Positions 9,259 through 16,878 of a DNA stretch of 55,853 nucleotides are shown here, piece by piece. A program made the translations under genes and the position numbers. The notes beneath the pieces are model-generated. The model made no database searches. It saw only the letters and a list, made by a program, of their open reading frames with translations, and had not been told where the DNA came from. Position 1 is the first letter of the stretch. Every line of letters starts with the position of its first letter. This DNA comes from Firmicutes bacterium AM55-24TS (GTDB lineage: Bacteria; Bacillota; Clostridia; UBA1381), in contig QTVU01000017.1 in the NCBI GenBank assembly GCA_003460745.1, forward strand, positions 1 through 55,853, read 5' to 3'.

Positions 9259-9274
9259 TGTTGTTGCAACAACA
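9259..9274. promoter_or_regulatory. 16-bp perfect palindrome, operator between hcp and its regulator
   Basis: TGTTGTTGCAACAACA is perfectly self-complementary and lies alone in the divergent intergenic region. A Crp/Fnr-family dimer is the natural ligand. Its placement suggests activation of hcp and repression of the regulator gene. Confidence 0.7.
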
Positions 9275-9289
9275 AAATACGAGGAATTT

Positions 9290-9955
9290 ATGAATTATTT
9301 ATTTTTAACAAAAACAGCATTTTTTAACGGACTTTCCGAGAATGAAATTAAGACGATATTAAATTGTTTTGGCGCATATCAAAAAAGTTTTAAAAAATCG
9401 GAAATTATTTATTACAGCGGTGATACTGTCAGTGATATGGGACTTGTTTTGTCGGGGAGTGTAAATATTGTCGTCAACTATTATTGGGGTAGCAGTAATA
9501 TATTCAACCACATAGGTCAGGGTGAGATTTTCGCCGAAACTTATGCGACCATTCCGAATAAAGAAATGCTCTGTGATGTGGTTGCGGCAGAGAAAACGGA
9601 AGTTCTGTTTATTAATGTAGAGAAAGTTCTTTCCGTATGTGAAAATCAATGTTCTTTTCATAACCGACTTTTACGAAATCTTCTTAAAAATTCGGCACAG
9701 AAAAATATATCCCTCGCCACAAGAATGATGCACACTGCGTCAAAGTTCATTCGTGACAGATTATTGTCGTATTTTTCAGAACAGGCGATTTTAAACGGCG
9801 GTAATACATTTACTGTCCCATTTTCACGTCAACAGCTTGCCGACTACCTCGGAGTTGACCGCAGTGCAATGTCAAACGAGCTTTCAAAAATGAAACATGA
9901 CGGATTAATTGACTACCAAAAAAATGATTTTATACTTATAAATAATGATTTTTAA
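9290..9955 (+). CDS. Crp/Fnr-family transcriptional regulator, HcpR-like
   Basis: 221 residues with an N-terminal cyclic-nucleotide-binding-type beta-barrel (about 20-120, including SEIIYYSGDTVSDMGLVLSGSV) and a C-terminal winged helix (about 150-215) with the recognition region FSRQQLADYLGVDRSAMSNEL. There is no FNR-type N-terminal cysteine cluster, so it is not an oxygen-sensing Fe-S FNR; heme or another ligand is possible. Divergence from hcp suggests that it is the nitrosative-stress regulator of hcp, like HcpR in other anaerobes. The assignment rests on family and neighbourhood. GAGG lies close to the ATG. Confidence 0.85.
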   Translation: MNYLFLTKTAFFNGLSENEIKTILNCFGAYQKSFKKSEIIYYSGDTVSDMGLVLSGSVNIVVNYYWGSSNIFNHIGQGEIFAETYATIPNKEMLCDVVAAEKTEVLFINVEKVLSVCENQCSFHNRLLRNLLKNSAQKNISLATRMMHTASKFIRDRLLSYFSEQAILNGGNTFTVPFSRQQLADYLGVDRSAMSNELSKMKHDGLIDYQKNDFILINNDF

Positions 9956-9963
9956 TTTTTGTG

Positions 9964-9992
9964 TTGACACCTATGGTAAAATATTATAAAAT
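9964..9992 (+). promoter_or_regulatory. sigma-A promoter of prfA
   Basis: TTGACA at 9964-9969, a 17-base spacer and TAAAAT at 9987-9992, 34 bases before the prfA start. Confidence 0.75.
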
Positions 9993-10025
9993 ATTAGATA
10001 TGTAGTAAAATAAGGAGTTTTAATT

Positions 10026-11096
10026 ATGTTTGATAAATTAGAGGCGCTTGAAGAGCGCTTTCAGCTTGTATCAGAGAAGATAAGTGACCCTGATATTATC
10101 GCCGACCAAGAGTCATGGCGTAAATACTGTAAGGAACATTCGGACCTTACACCGATTATTGATAAGTACAGAGAATTGAAGTCAGCAAAGCAGACTGTTG
10201 CAGATGATAAGGAAATGCTTGAAGCAGGACAAGACAAAGAATTTGAAGAAATGATACGTCTTGAAATGGCAGAGGCTGAAGAAACAATCGAAAGAGCAAG
10301 TGAAGAATTAAAAATTCTTCTTCTTCCGAAAGACCCTAATGACGAAAAGAATGTTATTATGGAAATCCGAGGCGGTACAGGCGGTGACGAAGCCGCACTT
10401 TTTGCTGCAGACCTTATGAGAATGTATTCAATGTATGCCGAGTCAAAGAATTGGAAAATTGATATTCTAAGCTCCAACCCTACCGACATCGGCGGTTACA
10501 AAGAAGTCAGCTTTTCAATCGAAGGACAAGGTGCATACAGCAGACTTAAATTTGAAAGTGGTGTACACCGAGTTCAGAGAGTTCCCGAAACAGAATCAAG
10601 CGGAAGAATTCATACTTCCGCCGTTACGGTAGCTGTTTTGCCGGAAGTCGAAGAAGTTGAAGTTGAAATCAATCAGAACGATTTGAGAATTGACGTATTC
10701 CGTGCAGGCGGACCGGGCGGACAGTGTGTAAACACAACTGACTCCGCAGTAAGAATTACACATATTCCAACAGGAATAGTTGTTTCGTGTCAGGACGAAA
10801 AATCACAGCACAAAAATAAAGATAAGGCTATGAAAATTCTTCGTTCGAGAATTTATGACGTTATGGAAGAACAACGTCACAAAGAAATTGCAGACGAAAG
10901 AAAATCGCAAGTCGGCAGCGGCGACAGAAGTGAACGTATCAGAACATACAACTTTCCTCAAAGCCGAGTTACCGATCACAGAATTAATCTTACATTATAT
11001 AAACTTGAACAAATACTTGACGGTAATCTTGATGAAATTATTGATGCACTTGTTACGGCTGACCAAGCCGCAAAACTTGCAGGTCAGAATGATTAA
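10026..11096 (+). CDS. prfA: peptide chain release factor 1
   Basis: 356 residues, the normal length. It recognises UAA and UAG in the ribosomal A site and triggers peptide release. The catalytic GGQ is in [17 protein letters not shown] (about residues 225-241), and the stop-codon reading loop follows [11 protein letters not shown], where release factor 2 would have an SPF-type loop. The ribosome site AAGGAG precedes the ATG. The short-chain dehydrogenase gene begins 12 bases after the stop, so the two are probably co-transcribed up to the terminator near 11980. Confidence 0.97.
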   Translation: MFDKLEALEERFQLVSEKISDPDIIADQESWRKYCKEHSDLTPIIDKYRELKSAKQTVADDKEMLEAGQDKEFEEMIRLEMAEAEETIERASEELKILLLPKDPNDEKNVIMEIRGGTGGDEAALFAADLMRMYSMYAESKNWKIDILSSNPTDIGGYKEVSFSIEGQGAYSRLKFESGVHRVQRVPETESSGRIHTSAVTVAVLPEVEEVEVEINQNDLRIDVFRAGGPGGQCVNTTDSAVRITHIPTGIVVSCQDEKSQHKNKDKAMKILRSRIYDVMEEQRHKEIADERKSQVGSGDRSERIRTYNFPQSRVTDHRINLTLYKLEQILDGNLDEIIDALVTADQAAKLAGQND

Positions 11097-11108
11097 GGAG
11101 ATATAAAA

Positions 11109-11954
11109 ATGGATTTACACGAAAATTTAAAAGGTAAAACAGTTGTTATAACAGGTGGCAGCGGTATTTTATGTCGCGAATTTGCTTACGCTTATGCAAA
11201 GCAAGGTATGAATGTTGCGGTTTTGGGACGTACACTTTCTAAACTTGAAGAAGTTTGTGATAAGATAAACGAACTTGGTGGTAACGGTCTTGCTGTTGTA
11301 TGCGACGTTGTTGATAAGGACAGCGTTATCAATGCAAAGAAAGTTGTAAACGATACTTTCGGAAAAGTTGATATACTTGTAAACGGTGCAGGTGGCAATC
11401 ACCCAAAAGGTACTACAACAAAAGAATATTTTGAAAAAGGCGATATTGAAAATCCCAATGTTGTTTCATTCTTTGACTTGTCAAAGGAAAACTTCAATTA
11501 TGTATTTGACCTAAATATCGTAGGTACTCTTATTCCTACACAAGTATTTATAGTTGATATGCTTGACAATCCTGGTGCTAATGTGCTTAATATTGCATCA
11601 ATGAGTTCGTACCACGCAATTACAAAAGTAAGCGCATATTGTGCCGCAAAAGCCGCTATTTCCAACTTTACCGAATGGCTTGCCGTACATTTTGCAAAAA
11701 GCGGTATCAGAGTCAACGCTCTTGCACCAGGCTGGTTTGAAACAGTACAGAATAAAACACTTTTGAGAAATCCGGACGGCTCACTTTCGGAACGTTCAAA
11801 GAAAGTTCTTGCTCATACTCCTATGGGACGTTTCGGTGTTCCGGAGGATTTGACAGGCACATTGCTATGGCTTACCGACAGTGCTCAATCAGGTTTTGTT
11901 ACAGGTGCTACAATCCCTGTTGACGGCGGTTTCCAAGCATATTTTGGAGTTTAA
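11109..11954 (+). CDS. short-chain dehydrogenase/reductase, possibly D-mannonate oxidoreductase
   Basis: 281 residues of the classical SDR fold. The nucleotide-binding loop TGGSGILCREFA is at about residues 16-27, NGAGG replaces NNAG near 95, the active-site Ser is in NIASMSSY and the Tyr-Lys pair in SAYCAAKAAI (about 177-186). The long insertion between NGAGG and the next helix and the overall length resemble SDR-type fructuronate reductases (the UxuB/YjmF group) and gluconate 5-dehydrogenases. With a pectin-active lyase nearby, a role in uronate breakdown is attractive but unproven. It follows prfA by 12 bases with its own AAGGAG site and ends at a strong terminator. Confidence 0.75.
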   Translation: MDLHENLKGKTVVITGGSGILCREFAYAYAKQGMNVAVLGRTLSKLEEVCDKINELGGNGLAVVCDVVDKDSVINAKKVVNDTFGKVDILVNGAGGNHPKGTTTKEYFEKGDIENPNVVSFFDLSKENFNYVFDLNIVGTLIPTQVFIVDMLDNPGANVLNIASMSSYHAITKVSAYCAAKAAISNFTEWLAVHFAKSGIRVNALAPGWFETVQNKTLLRNPDGSLSERSKKVLAHTPMGRFGVPEDLTGTLLWLTDSAQSGFVTGATIPVDGGFQAYFGV

Positions 11955-11962
11955 TAAAAAAG

Positions 11963-11995
11963 AAAAGCTTAAAACCTTTCGGTTTTAAGCTTTTT
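11963..11995 (+). terminator. intrinsic terminator of the prfA-SDR unit
   Basis: A perfect 14-bp stem (arms AAAAGCTTAAAACC and GGTTTTAAGCTTTT) with loop TTTC and trailing T residues. Confidence 0.92.
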
Positions 11996-12000
11996 ATTAT

Positions 12001-12090
12001 TGGAGGAAGGGATGGGATTCGAACCCACGAACGGCGTAAACCGTTACAGCATTTCCAATGCTGCGTCTTCAACCACTCGGCCACCCCTCC
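12001..12090 (-). tRNA. tRNA-Ser (anticodon GGA), CCA encoded
   Basis: A class-II tRNA of 90 bases including CCA. The acceptor GGAGGGG pairs with CCCTTCC (one G-U). The anticodon stem-loop has arms CAGCA/TGCTG with loop TTGGAAA, so the anticodon is GGA. A long variable arm (AACGG-TTTACG-CCGTT) and the T-loop TTCGAAT are present. The discriminator base reads U, where bacterial serine tRNAs usually have G. It would read UCC and UCU codons. Confidence 0.95.
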
Positions 12091-12157
12091 ATACTTGCAG
12101 TATTCTATCATAAATTTCGATAATTGTCAATATTAAATAAAAGCAAGTAGTAAATAT

Positions 12158-12937
12158 TTACCCAAGTGCCACATCAAGAATCATCATAAGTGTAAAACCT
12201 ACTGCAAACATTACAGTACCAATATTTGAGTGATCGCCGTGTGACATTTCGGGAATTAATTCTTCTATTACAACGTACATCATCGCCCCTGCGGCAAAGC
12301 TGAGGAAATATGGCAATACGGGTATTATAAAACCCGACGCAACGATGGTAAGCACTGCCCCAATCGGCTCAACCACACCCGAAAGCACGCCGTATAAAAA
12401 TGCTTTTCCTTTACTCATTCCCTCGGCTTTAAGTGGCATTGATATAATTGCCCCCTCCGGGAAATTCTGAATTGCAATACCAATCGCCAAAGCCAACGCA
12501 CCCATAGCCGATATTTGCATATTCCCCGCAAGATAACCTGCATACACAACACCCACAGCCATTCCCTCGGGAATATTGTGAAGTGTAACAGCAAATACAA
12601 GCATTGTTGTCTTTTTCAATTTACTTTTCGGGCCTTCAGCTTTATCGGTATCCATATGCAAATGCGGTATTATATGGTCCATTGCCAGCAAAAACAATAT
12701 ACCTATCCAAAATCCCACAACCGCCGGTACAAATGCAAACTTCCCCATTTCCGCCGCATAATCCATTGACGGTATAAGCAAGCTCCACACAGACGCGGAA
12801 ACCATAATCCCTGCCGCAAATCCTGTTAAGGCACGCTGTACCATCTTATTCATCATTTTCTTCATAAACAGTACGCAAGACGCACCAAGTGTCGTACCCA
12901 AAAACGGTATCAATATTCCTCTTATAACTTCGCCCAT
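12158..12937 (-). CDS. ZIP-family divalent metal transporter
   Basis: About 259 residues with eight predicted membrane helices. Signature metal-site motifs are HNIPEGMAVG in helix 4 and QNFPEGAIIS in helix 5, plus the variable His-containing loop HIIPHLHMDTD. It should import Zn, Fe or Mn across the cell membrane, like ZupT and related prokaryotic ZIPs. The start MGEVIRG is preferred because GGAGG lies 6 bases upstream; the longer frame would begin inside the leader. An inverted repeat AGGTTAG-N6-CTAACCT lies 26 bases upstream and looks like a metalloregulator operator. Confidence 0.88.
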   Translation of the reverse strand: MGEVIRGILIPFLGTTLGASCVLFMKKMMNKMVQRALTGFAAGIMVSASVWSLLIPSMDYAAEMGKFAFVPAVVGFWIGILFLLAMDHIIPHLHMDTDKAEGPKSKLKKTTMLVFAVTLHNIPEGMAVGVVYAGYLAGNMQISAMGALALAIGIAIQNFPEGAIISMPLKAEGMSKGKAFLYGVLSGVVEPIGAVLTIVASGFIIPVLPYFLSFAAGAMMYVVIEELIPEMSHGDHSNIGTVMFAVGFTLMMILDVALG

Positions 12938-12962
12938 ATATTCCTCCATAATAAAATTACAT

Positions 12963-12982
12963 AGGTTAGTTTTAGCTAACCT
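12963..12982. promoter_or_regulatory. candidate metalloregulator operator upstream of the ZIP gene
   Basis: Inverted repeat AGGTTAG-TTTTAG-CTAACCT. The core TTAG-N6-CTAA also occurs upstream of the formate/nitrite-type channel gene at 20184-20197. The half site resembles DtxR-family boxes (AGGTTAG) but the spacing is wider. The cognate regulator is not in the window. Confidence 0.5.
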
Positions 12983-13021
12983 TATTATCAGTTTATCATA
13001 ATTCACCCTATCTGTCAATAC

Positions 13022-13049
13022 AAAAAGAACAGTTCATAACGAACTGTTC
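13022..13049 (-). terminator. intrinsic terminator downstream of rhaM
   Basis: A perfect 9-bp stem GAACAGTTC/GAACTGTTC with a 5-base loop, followed on the minus strand by five T residues. It ends the SCIFF-maturase/rhaM transcript. Confidence 0.85.
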
Positions 13050-13056
13050 TCTCTGC

Positions 13057-13134
13057 AAATAAGGGGGTTATTTACCGACTGACTATCGGTTTTAATGTAT
13101 TTTGTGAGGTCATTAAATATTATCGCCCTTATTT
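13057..13134. other. three-helix structured element in the 3' region of rhaM
   Basis: Nested complementarities suggest a three-way junction. Outer arms AAATAAGGG (13057-13065) and CCCTTATTT (13126-13134) enclose two hairpins, ACCGA/TCGGT (13074-13090) and TTTAATG/CATTAAA (13091-13117). It sits between the rhaM stop and the minus-strand terminator. I do not recognise a known RNA class, and the strand is undetermined. Confidence 0.4.
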
Positions 13135-13154
13135 TCTAATTTATACACATTTTA

Positions 13155-13469
13155 TCAATCCAAATGGAATACAAGGTGTAAATCTTCTGAAACAGGACTG
13201 TTATCAGGATTTGTTTCCATAATGTCAGCCATAAAGTCCCACCATTTTCTATTAATGGCGGTATCGGCACCCTTTGCCCAAAGTTCTTCATCTTCGATTT
13301 CGATATAACCGTAAAGAACCATTGTTTCTTTGTCAAGGAATATTGAATAATTCTTACCGCCGTGTTCGTGAATCATATCCTTCATTTCCGGCCATAACTC
13401 ATTATGTCTTTTTTCGTACTCCTCAGCCATGCCGTCGTAAAGTTTCATTTTAAAACCCTTGTGTATCAT
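13155..13469 (-). CDS. rhaM: L-rhamnose mutarotase
   Basis: 104 residues, the normal size of RhaM, which interconverts the alpha and beta anomers of L-rhamnose so that it can enter catabolism. The family motif YEKRHNELWPEM carries the catalytic His at position 22. Tyr- and Trp-rich strands (MVLYGYIEIE, NRKWWDFMADIM) and the ending DLHLVFHLD fit the dimeric alpha/beta-barrel. AAGGAGG lies 8 bases before the ATG. It follows the SCIFF maturase by only 18 bases, an unexpected operon partner, while a rhamnose-releasing lyase is encoded about 9 kb away. Confidence 0.92.
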   Translation of the reverse strand: MIHKGFKMKLYDGMAEEYEKRHNELWPEMKDMIHEHGGKNYSIFLDKETMVLYGYIEIEDEELWAKGADTAINRKWWDFMADIMETNPDNSPVSEDLHLVFHLD

Positions 13470-13487
13470 TTCTTTTTCCTCCTTAAA

Positions 13488-14858
13488 TTAACTTAATTTT
13501 TTATGTGCCTCGATTGCTATTGAACATTCAAGACGCTTTTTTTCAAATTCACAAGCAAGCTCATAAGGCTTGTTTATATCACCGTTAAAGTTATACGCAT
13601 TTGCACTGCAACCACCGCTGCAATAGAATTTCGCAAAACAATTCTTACATTTTTCTTTAGTATACACATTTGAGCGTTCAAACATCTTCTCGATATTTTC
13701 ATCAATTTTATTTTCATTGACATTACCCATAAGAAAATCCTTGTTACCGACAAATTGGTGACACGGATAAATGTCTCCGTTCGGTGCAACCGCAAGATAT
13801 TCGTGTCCTGCACCACAACCTGAAAGACGCTTTATCGCACACGGACCTTGGTCAAGGTCAACCATAAAGTGGAAGAAGTTAAAACCTCTGCCCTCGTCAT
13901 ATCTCTTTACATATTCTTCAGTAAGCTTATCATATTCGGCACAGACCTTTTCGATATGCTCACTTGTAAGTGCGTAGTCCTCTGTTTCAGGTGCAACAAC
14001 CGGTTCAACACTTGTCTGCTTAAAGCCTAAATCCGCAAGGTGAATTACGTCCTTTGCAAAATCCACGTTATACGCCGTAAACGTACCGCGAACGTAGTAA
14101 TTATTTTGATTTCTGCTTTCAGCCAAGTCTTGGAACTTAGGAACGATTGTATCGTAAGAACCGCTGCCATCTACACGATAACGCATTCTGTCGTTAGTTT
14201 CCTTTGTACCGTCAATACTCAAAACAACGTTTGACATATTTTCATTAATATATTGTTTAATATCGTCATTTAACAATACACCGTTTGTTGTTACAGTAAA
14301 TCTGAAATTCTTACCGTGCTTTTTCGCCTCTTCTTTTGCGTATTCTGTAATTTTCTTAACAACGCCGAAATTCATAAGTGGTTCACCGCCGAAGTAGTCG
14401 ATTTCTATATTTTTTCTGTTACCGCTGTTATTGATAACAAAATCAATAGCTTTCTTACCTACTTCCGCACTCATAAGACTTCTGCCACCGTGAAATTCAC
14501 CTGTATCGGCAAAACAATACTTACATCTCAAATTACAGTCATGTGCAACGTGAATACAAAGAGCCTTTACAACAGATTGCTTATTCCAATTCTTCGCGAT
14601 TTCGTCATAGCAATCATCTGTAAACAACTGACCTGCATTTACAAGTGCACATATTTCAGCATAGCTTTCTTCCAATTCTTCTTCACTATACTTATCTTTT
14701 AAACCTTCTTTAATATAATCGGGACATTTTGCCTCTGCCATAAACGGCTCAAGAGTATAATCAAGCATATCGTACATTACATCATCAACAACGTGTACCG
14801 CACCTGAATATACATCCATTACAATATTAAGTCCCAACTGTTTATACTTATGTATCAC
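13488..14858 (-). CDS. scfB: radical SAM SCIFF maturase
   Basis: 456 residues. It forms Cys-to-Thr thioether links in the SCIFF peptide encoded just upstream. The radical-SAM cluster motif is in DCNLRCKYCF (CxxxCxxC, about residues 99-106). Typical SPASM-type cysteines follow at the C-terminus in CGAGHEYLAV, YPCHQF, CKNCFAKFYCSGGC and LACEF. The N-terminus (MIHKYKQLGLNIVMDVYSG) contains the peptide-recognition wing seen in this family. It is separated from scfA by a stem-loop that may lower its expression relative to the peptide. Confidence 0.95.
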   Translation of the reverse strand: MIHKYKQLGLNIVMDVYSGAVHVVDDVMYDMLDYTLEPFMAEAKCPDYIKEGLKDKYSEEELEESYAEICALVNAGQLFTDDCYDEIAKNWNKQSVVKALCIHVAHDCNLRCKYCFADTGEFHGGRSLMSAEVGKKAIDFVINNSGNRKNIEIDYFGGEPLMNFGVVKKITEYAKEEAKKHGKNFRFTVTTNGVLLNDDIKQYINENMSNVVLSIDGTKETNDRMRYRVDGSGSYDTIVPKFQDLAESRNQNNYYVRGTFTAYNVDFAKDVIHLADLGFKQTSVEPVVAPETEDYALTSEHIEKVCAEYDKLTEEYVKRYDEGRGFNFFHFMVDLDQGPCAIKRLSGCGAGHEYLAVAPNGDIYPCHQFVGNKDFLMGNVNENKIDENIEKMFERSNVYTKEKCKNCFAKFYCSGGCSANAYNFNGDINKPYELACEFEKKRLECSIAIEAHKKLS

Positions 14859-14886
14859 TTCAAAAACTCCCTATATAAAATCAGAA

Positions 14887-14914
14887 AATCATCGACCTTA
14901 AAAAGCCGATGATT
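14887..14914 (-). terminator. stem-loop between scfA and scfB (likely partial terminator)
   Basis: Arms AATCATCG and CGATGATT with a 12-base loop. The minus strand then reads TTCTGATTTT, a weak T-tract. It could let most transcripts end after the peptide gene. Confidence 0.5.
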
Positions 14915-14946
14915 CATCTTTAATGTTCATTTATTCGGCAAAACAA

Positions 14947-15090
14947 TTAGTTTGCTTGTTCACATTTTTGATTTGCAACTGTGCAAGATGTCTTACAAGC
15001 TGATTGACATGATGTTTGACATTCTCCGCAACCACCGTGCTTTGCTGAATCCTTTAAATTAGCCTTGTTTAAAGTCTGTACGTGTTTCAT
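14947..15090 (-). CDS. scfA: SCIFF peptide (six-cysteine RiPP precursor)
   Basis: A 47-residue peptide beginning MKHVQTLNKANLKDSAK, then a cysteine-rich core with Cys at 21, 24, 28, 32, 36 and 43. This is the six-cysteines-in-forty-five pattern that names the family. Thr and Ser residues between the cysteines are the expected thioether acceptors. The ribosome site AAGGAGG is strong, and an extended -10 promoter lies about 40 bases upstream. It lies directly before the dedicated radical SAM enzyme. The biological role of SCIFF is not established; it is nearly universal in Clostridia. Confidence 0.95.
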   Translation of the reverse strand: MKHVQTLNKANLKDSAKHGGCGECQTSCQSACKTSCTVANQKCEQAN

Positions 15091-15126
15091 ATTAAAAACC
15101 TCCTTATATTAATTCACTATGAATAT

Positions 15127-15135
15127 ATTATAACA
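15127..15135 (-). promoter_or_regulatory. extended -10 promoter of scfA
   Basis: The minus strand reads TGT-TATAAT, 37-45 bases before the start codon. The -35 is poor. Confidence 0.5.
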
Positions 15136-15205
15136 TACTTTCAAGTGATTGAAAAGGCTTTTTTACAAATATTTTGTATTTTTTCTCACAAAACTTATTT
15201 TTCGG

Positions 15206-15562
15206 CTATTTTCCTATGATGCACCCCAATATTCCCGATGCAAATGTACCGCCTATTACAGCAAGAAAATGCGTGTTAAACATTATTCCATTGTTTACAA
15301 TCAACGATATTCCGATAAGTACGATCAAATACAGCGCACATACAAGCATTGCGTGAACAAATGCTCTGCTGTTTGCCGCTTTTGATACCGCAATCGTTCC
15401 GAGTATCACGCCGATAATAACCGAGGCATACACTCCGGTTGTGATAATAGTTTCGTCTATGCCTGTAAAATACGAAAGCAGTGCCAATATCAGAATTATA
15501 ACAAAAGTAACAAGAATTGCAAATATCGTCCCTTTTATCACACCCTTAAAATTAATACCCAT
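15206..15562 (-). CDS. TIGR04086-type small membrane protein
   Basis: 118 residues with four predicted membrane helices (about 10-30, 38-58, 66-86, 92-115) and Gly-rich C-terminal segments (GGTFASGILGCIIGK). The size, topology and position between yajC and the SCIFF peptide match the TIGR04086 family, which is found next to scfA in many Clostridia. No activity is known; a link to peptide export or to the Sec machinery is only suggested by the neighbours. AGGGAGG precedes the ATG. Confidence 0.75.
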   Translation of the reverse strand: MGINFKGVIKGTIFAILVTFVIILILALLSYFTGIDETIITTGVYASVIIGVILGTIAVSKAANSRAFVHAMLVCALYLIVLIGISLIVNNGIMFNTHFLAVIGGTFASGILGCIIGK

Positions 15563-15623
15563 AAAAAAACCTCCCTATATATTTACTATAAATATATTAG
15601 AGAGGTTTAAATTTTATAACCAA

Positions 15624-16025
15624 TTAGTTTTTAGCTGTTTCAACAGTTCTAATAGCGTCTCTTTCCATCTTTACAACAGACTTTTGATCCGGTGTACCGA
15701 TGTTACCTGTTTCAATAAAAACATATTCGTCTTTAATTTTAGCAACCTTACCGCAGATACCGCCGATTGTTACAACCTTATCGCCGACTTTCATTGCGTT
15801 AATCATTGCCTTTGTTTCTTTTTCTTTCTTTCTTTGCGGTCTTATCATCATAAAGTATAACAATACGATAATAAGAACAAGCGGAAGAATACTTACTATT
15901 GTACTCATTACAGGATTAACCTGTTGTGTAGCATTAGGGTCTGCCGCTGTTTGAGTACCTGTCGCCTGTTGTGTATTTGCTGTTTCGCCGTCTGCGAAAA
16001 CGACTGTTTCTAAAATGTTTGCCAT
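15624..16025 (-). CDS. yajC: preprotein translocase subunit YajC
   Basis: 133 residues. YajC is an accessory membrane subunit that associates with SecDF-SecYEG. A single hydrophobic helix (about 41-62) runs directly into the hallmark MMIRPQRKKEKE, followed by the conserved cytoplasmic domain MKVGDKVVTIGGICGKV. The N-terminal extension is rich in Thr, Ala and Gln (about 40 residues), longer than in Escherichia coli. It begins with an AGGAGAACT ribosome site and leads into the TIGR04086-type gene 61 bases downstream. Confidence 0.95.
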   Translation of the reverse strand: MANILETVVFADGETANTQQATGTQTAADPNATQQVNPVMSTIVSILPLVLIIVLLYFMMIRPQRKKEKETKAMINAMKVGDKVVTIGGICGKVAKIKDEYVFIETGNIGTPDQKSVVKMERDAIRTVETAKN

Positions 16026-16124
16026 AATAGTTCTCCTTTGATAATTTTTTCTACCTATCTATTATACTATCTATATATGAACTTTGCAATAGATTTAACA
16101 AAATATTAACAAATAAAATCTCTC

Positions 16125-16727
16125 TTACATCAATCGTTTGACGTTTTCAGCCATTTCAACAAGTTTTTGACCTTTTGCGACAAGAAGAGCATGTTCTTTT
16201 ATGTACTCATTCTGCAACGGGTATATCGACATTCTTTCTGTAAACTCTCTTATTACATTAATGCCTCTCATATTCTCATTATCGTTTCTTATGAGAATAC
16301 AATATGTTTTATTCAGCTTAAAAAGGCTTGCTTTTGAAAGAATACTTTTATCCATTTCGCTTATAGCGCCGCACATATCATTAAAAGTTTCAAAATAAAA
16401 TACACATTCCGTACCCGGTTCTTTCTTTTTAGGCTTGACCGAAACAACTTTTTTAAACTGCTCCTCGGTAATTTTTTTTATACCCTTGTTTAAACGTTTA
16501 ACCAAAATACTTATACCGTCCTGTGACGGAGTAGCCTCAACGACCACTTGGCCGTTATACGGATTAAAACCTGTTTCTTCCCTTATCGTTTCCATAATAT
16601 GAAATAAAAATGTATGTAATTCTTTTGAATCGGGCGAAAGCCTTTTCACGTCTATATCAAGATTAATTAATTCCGCAGTTGTAAGCGTTACCTTTATTTT
16701 GTCTTTGTTTAGCTTTTCAATTCTCAC
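16125..16727 (-). CDS. mecA: adaptor protein MecA
   Basis: 200 residues. MecA delivers substrates to ClpC for degradation and helps assemble the ClpC hexamer. The N-terminal substrate-binding domain starts RIEKLNKDKIKVTLTTAEL, where the conserved opening of MecA is clear. The C-terminal ClpC-binding domain (about 110-200) starts ECVFYFETFNDMCGAI and has KASLFKLNKTYCILI, matching the family. The start codon appears to be GTG (the frame begins GTG AGA ATT GAA), with GGTGGTAGG upstream. The linker between the domains is short. Confidence 0.88.
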   Translation of the reverse strand: MRIEKLNKDKIKVTLTTAELINLDIDVKRLSPDSKELHTFLFHIMETIREETGFNPYNGQVVVEATPSQDGISILVKRLNKGIKKITEEQFKKVVSVKPKKKEPGTECVFYFETFNDMCGAISEMDKSILSKASLFKLNKTYCILIRNDNENMRGINVIREFTERMSIYPLQNEYIKEHALLVAKGQKLVEMAENVKRLM

Positions 16728-16823
16728 AACCTACCACCTACTTTCTATTTCTATTATACTATATATTTTTCGTTTTGGGAATACCGATTTTAATATTTAT
16801 TCTTTTAAATTTATTCCATATGA

Positions 16824-16854
16824 TAAAAAAAGCGGCAGTTTTTATACTGCCGCT
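16824..16854 (-). terminator. intrinsic terminator of the P-type ATPase gene
   Basis: Arms AGCGGCAGT and ACTGCCGCT. The minus strand continues with seven T residues. Confidence 0.92.
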
Positions 16855-16878
16855 CAACCGTCAAATAAATTAATATGA

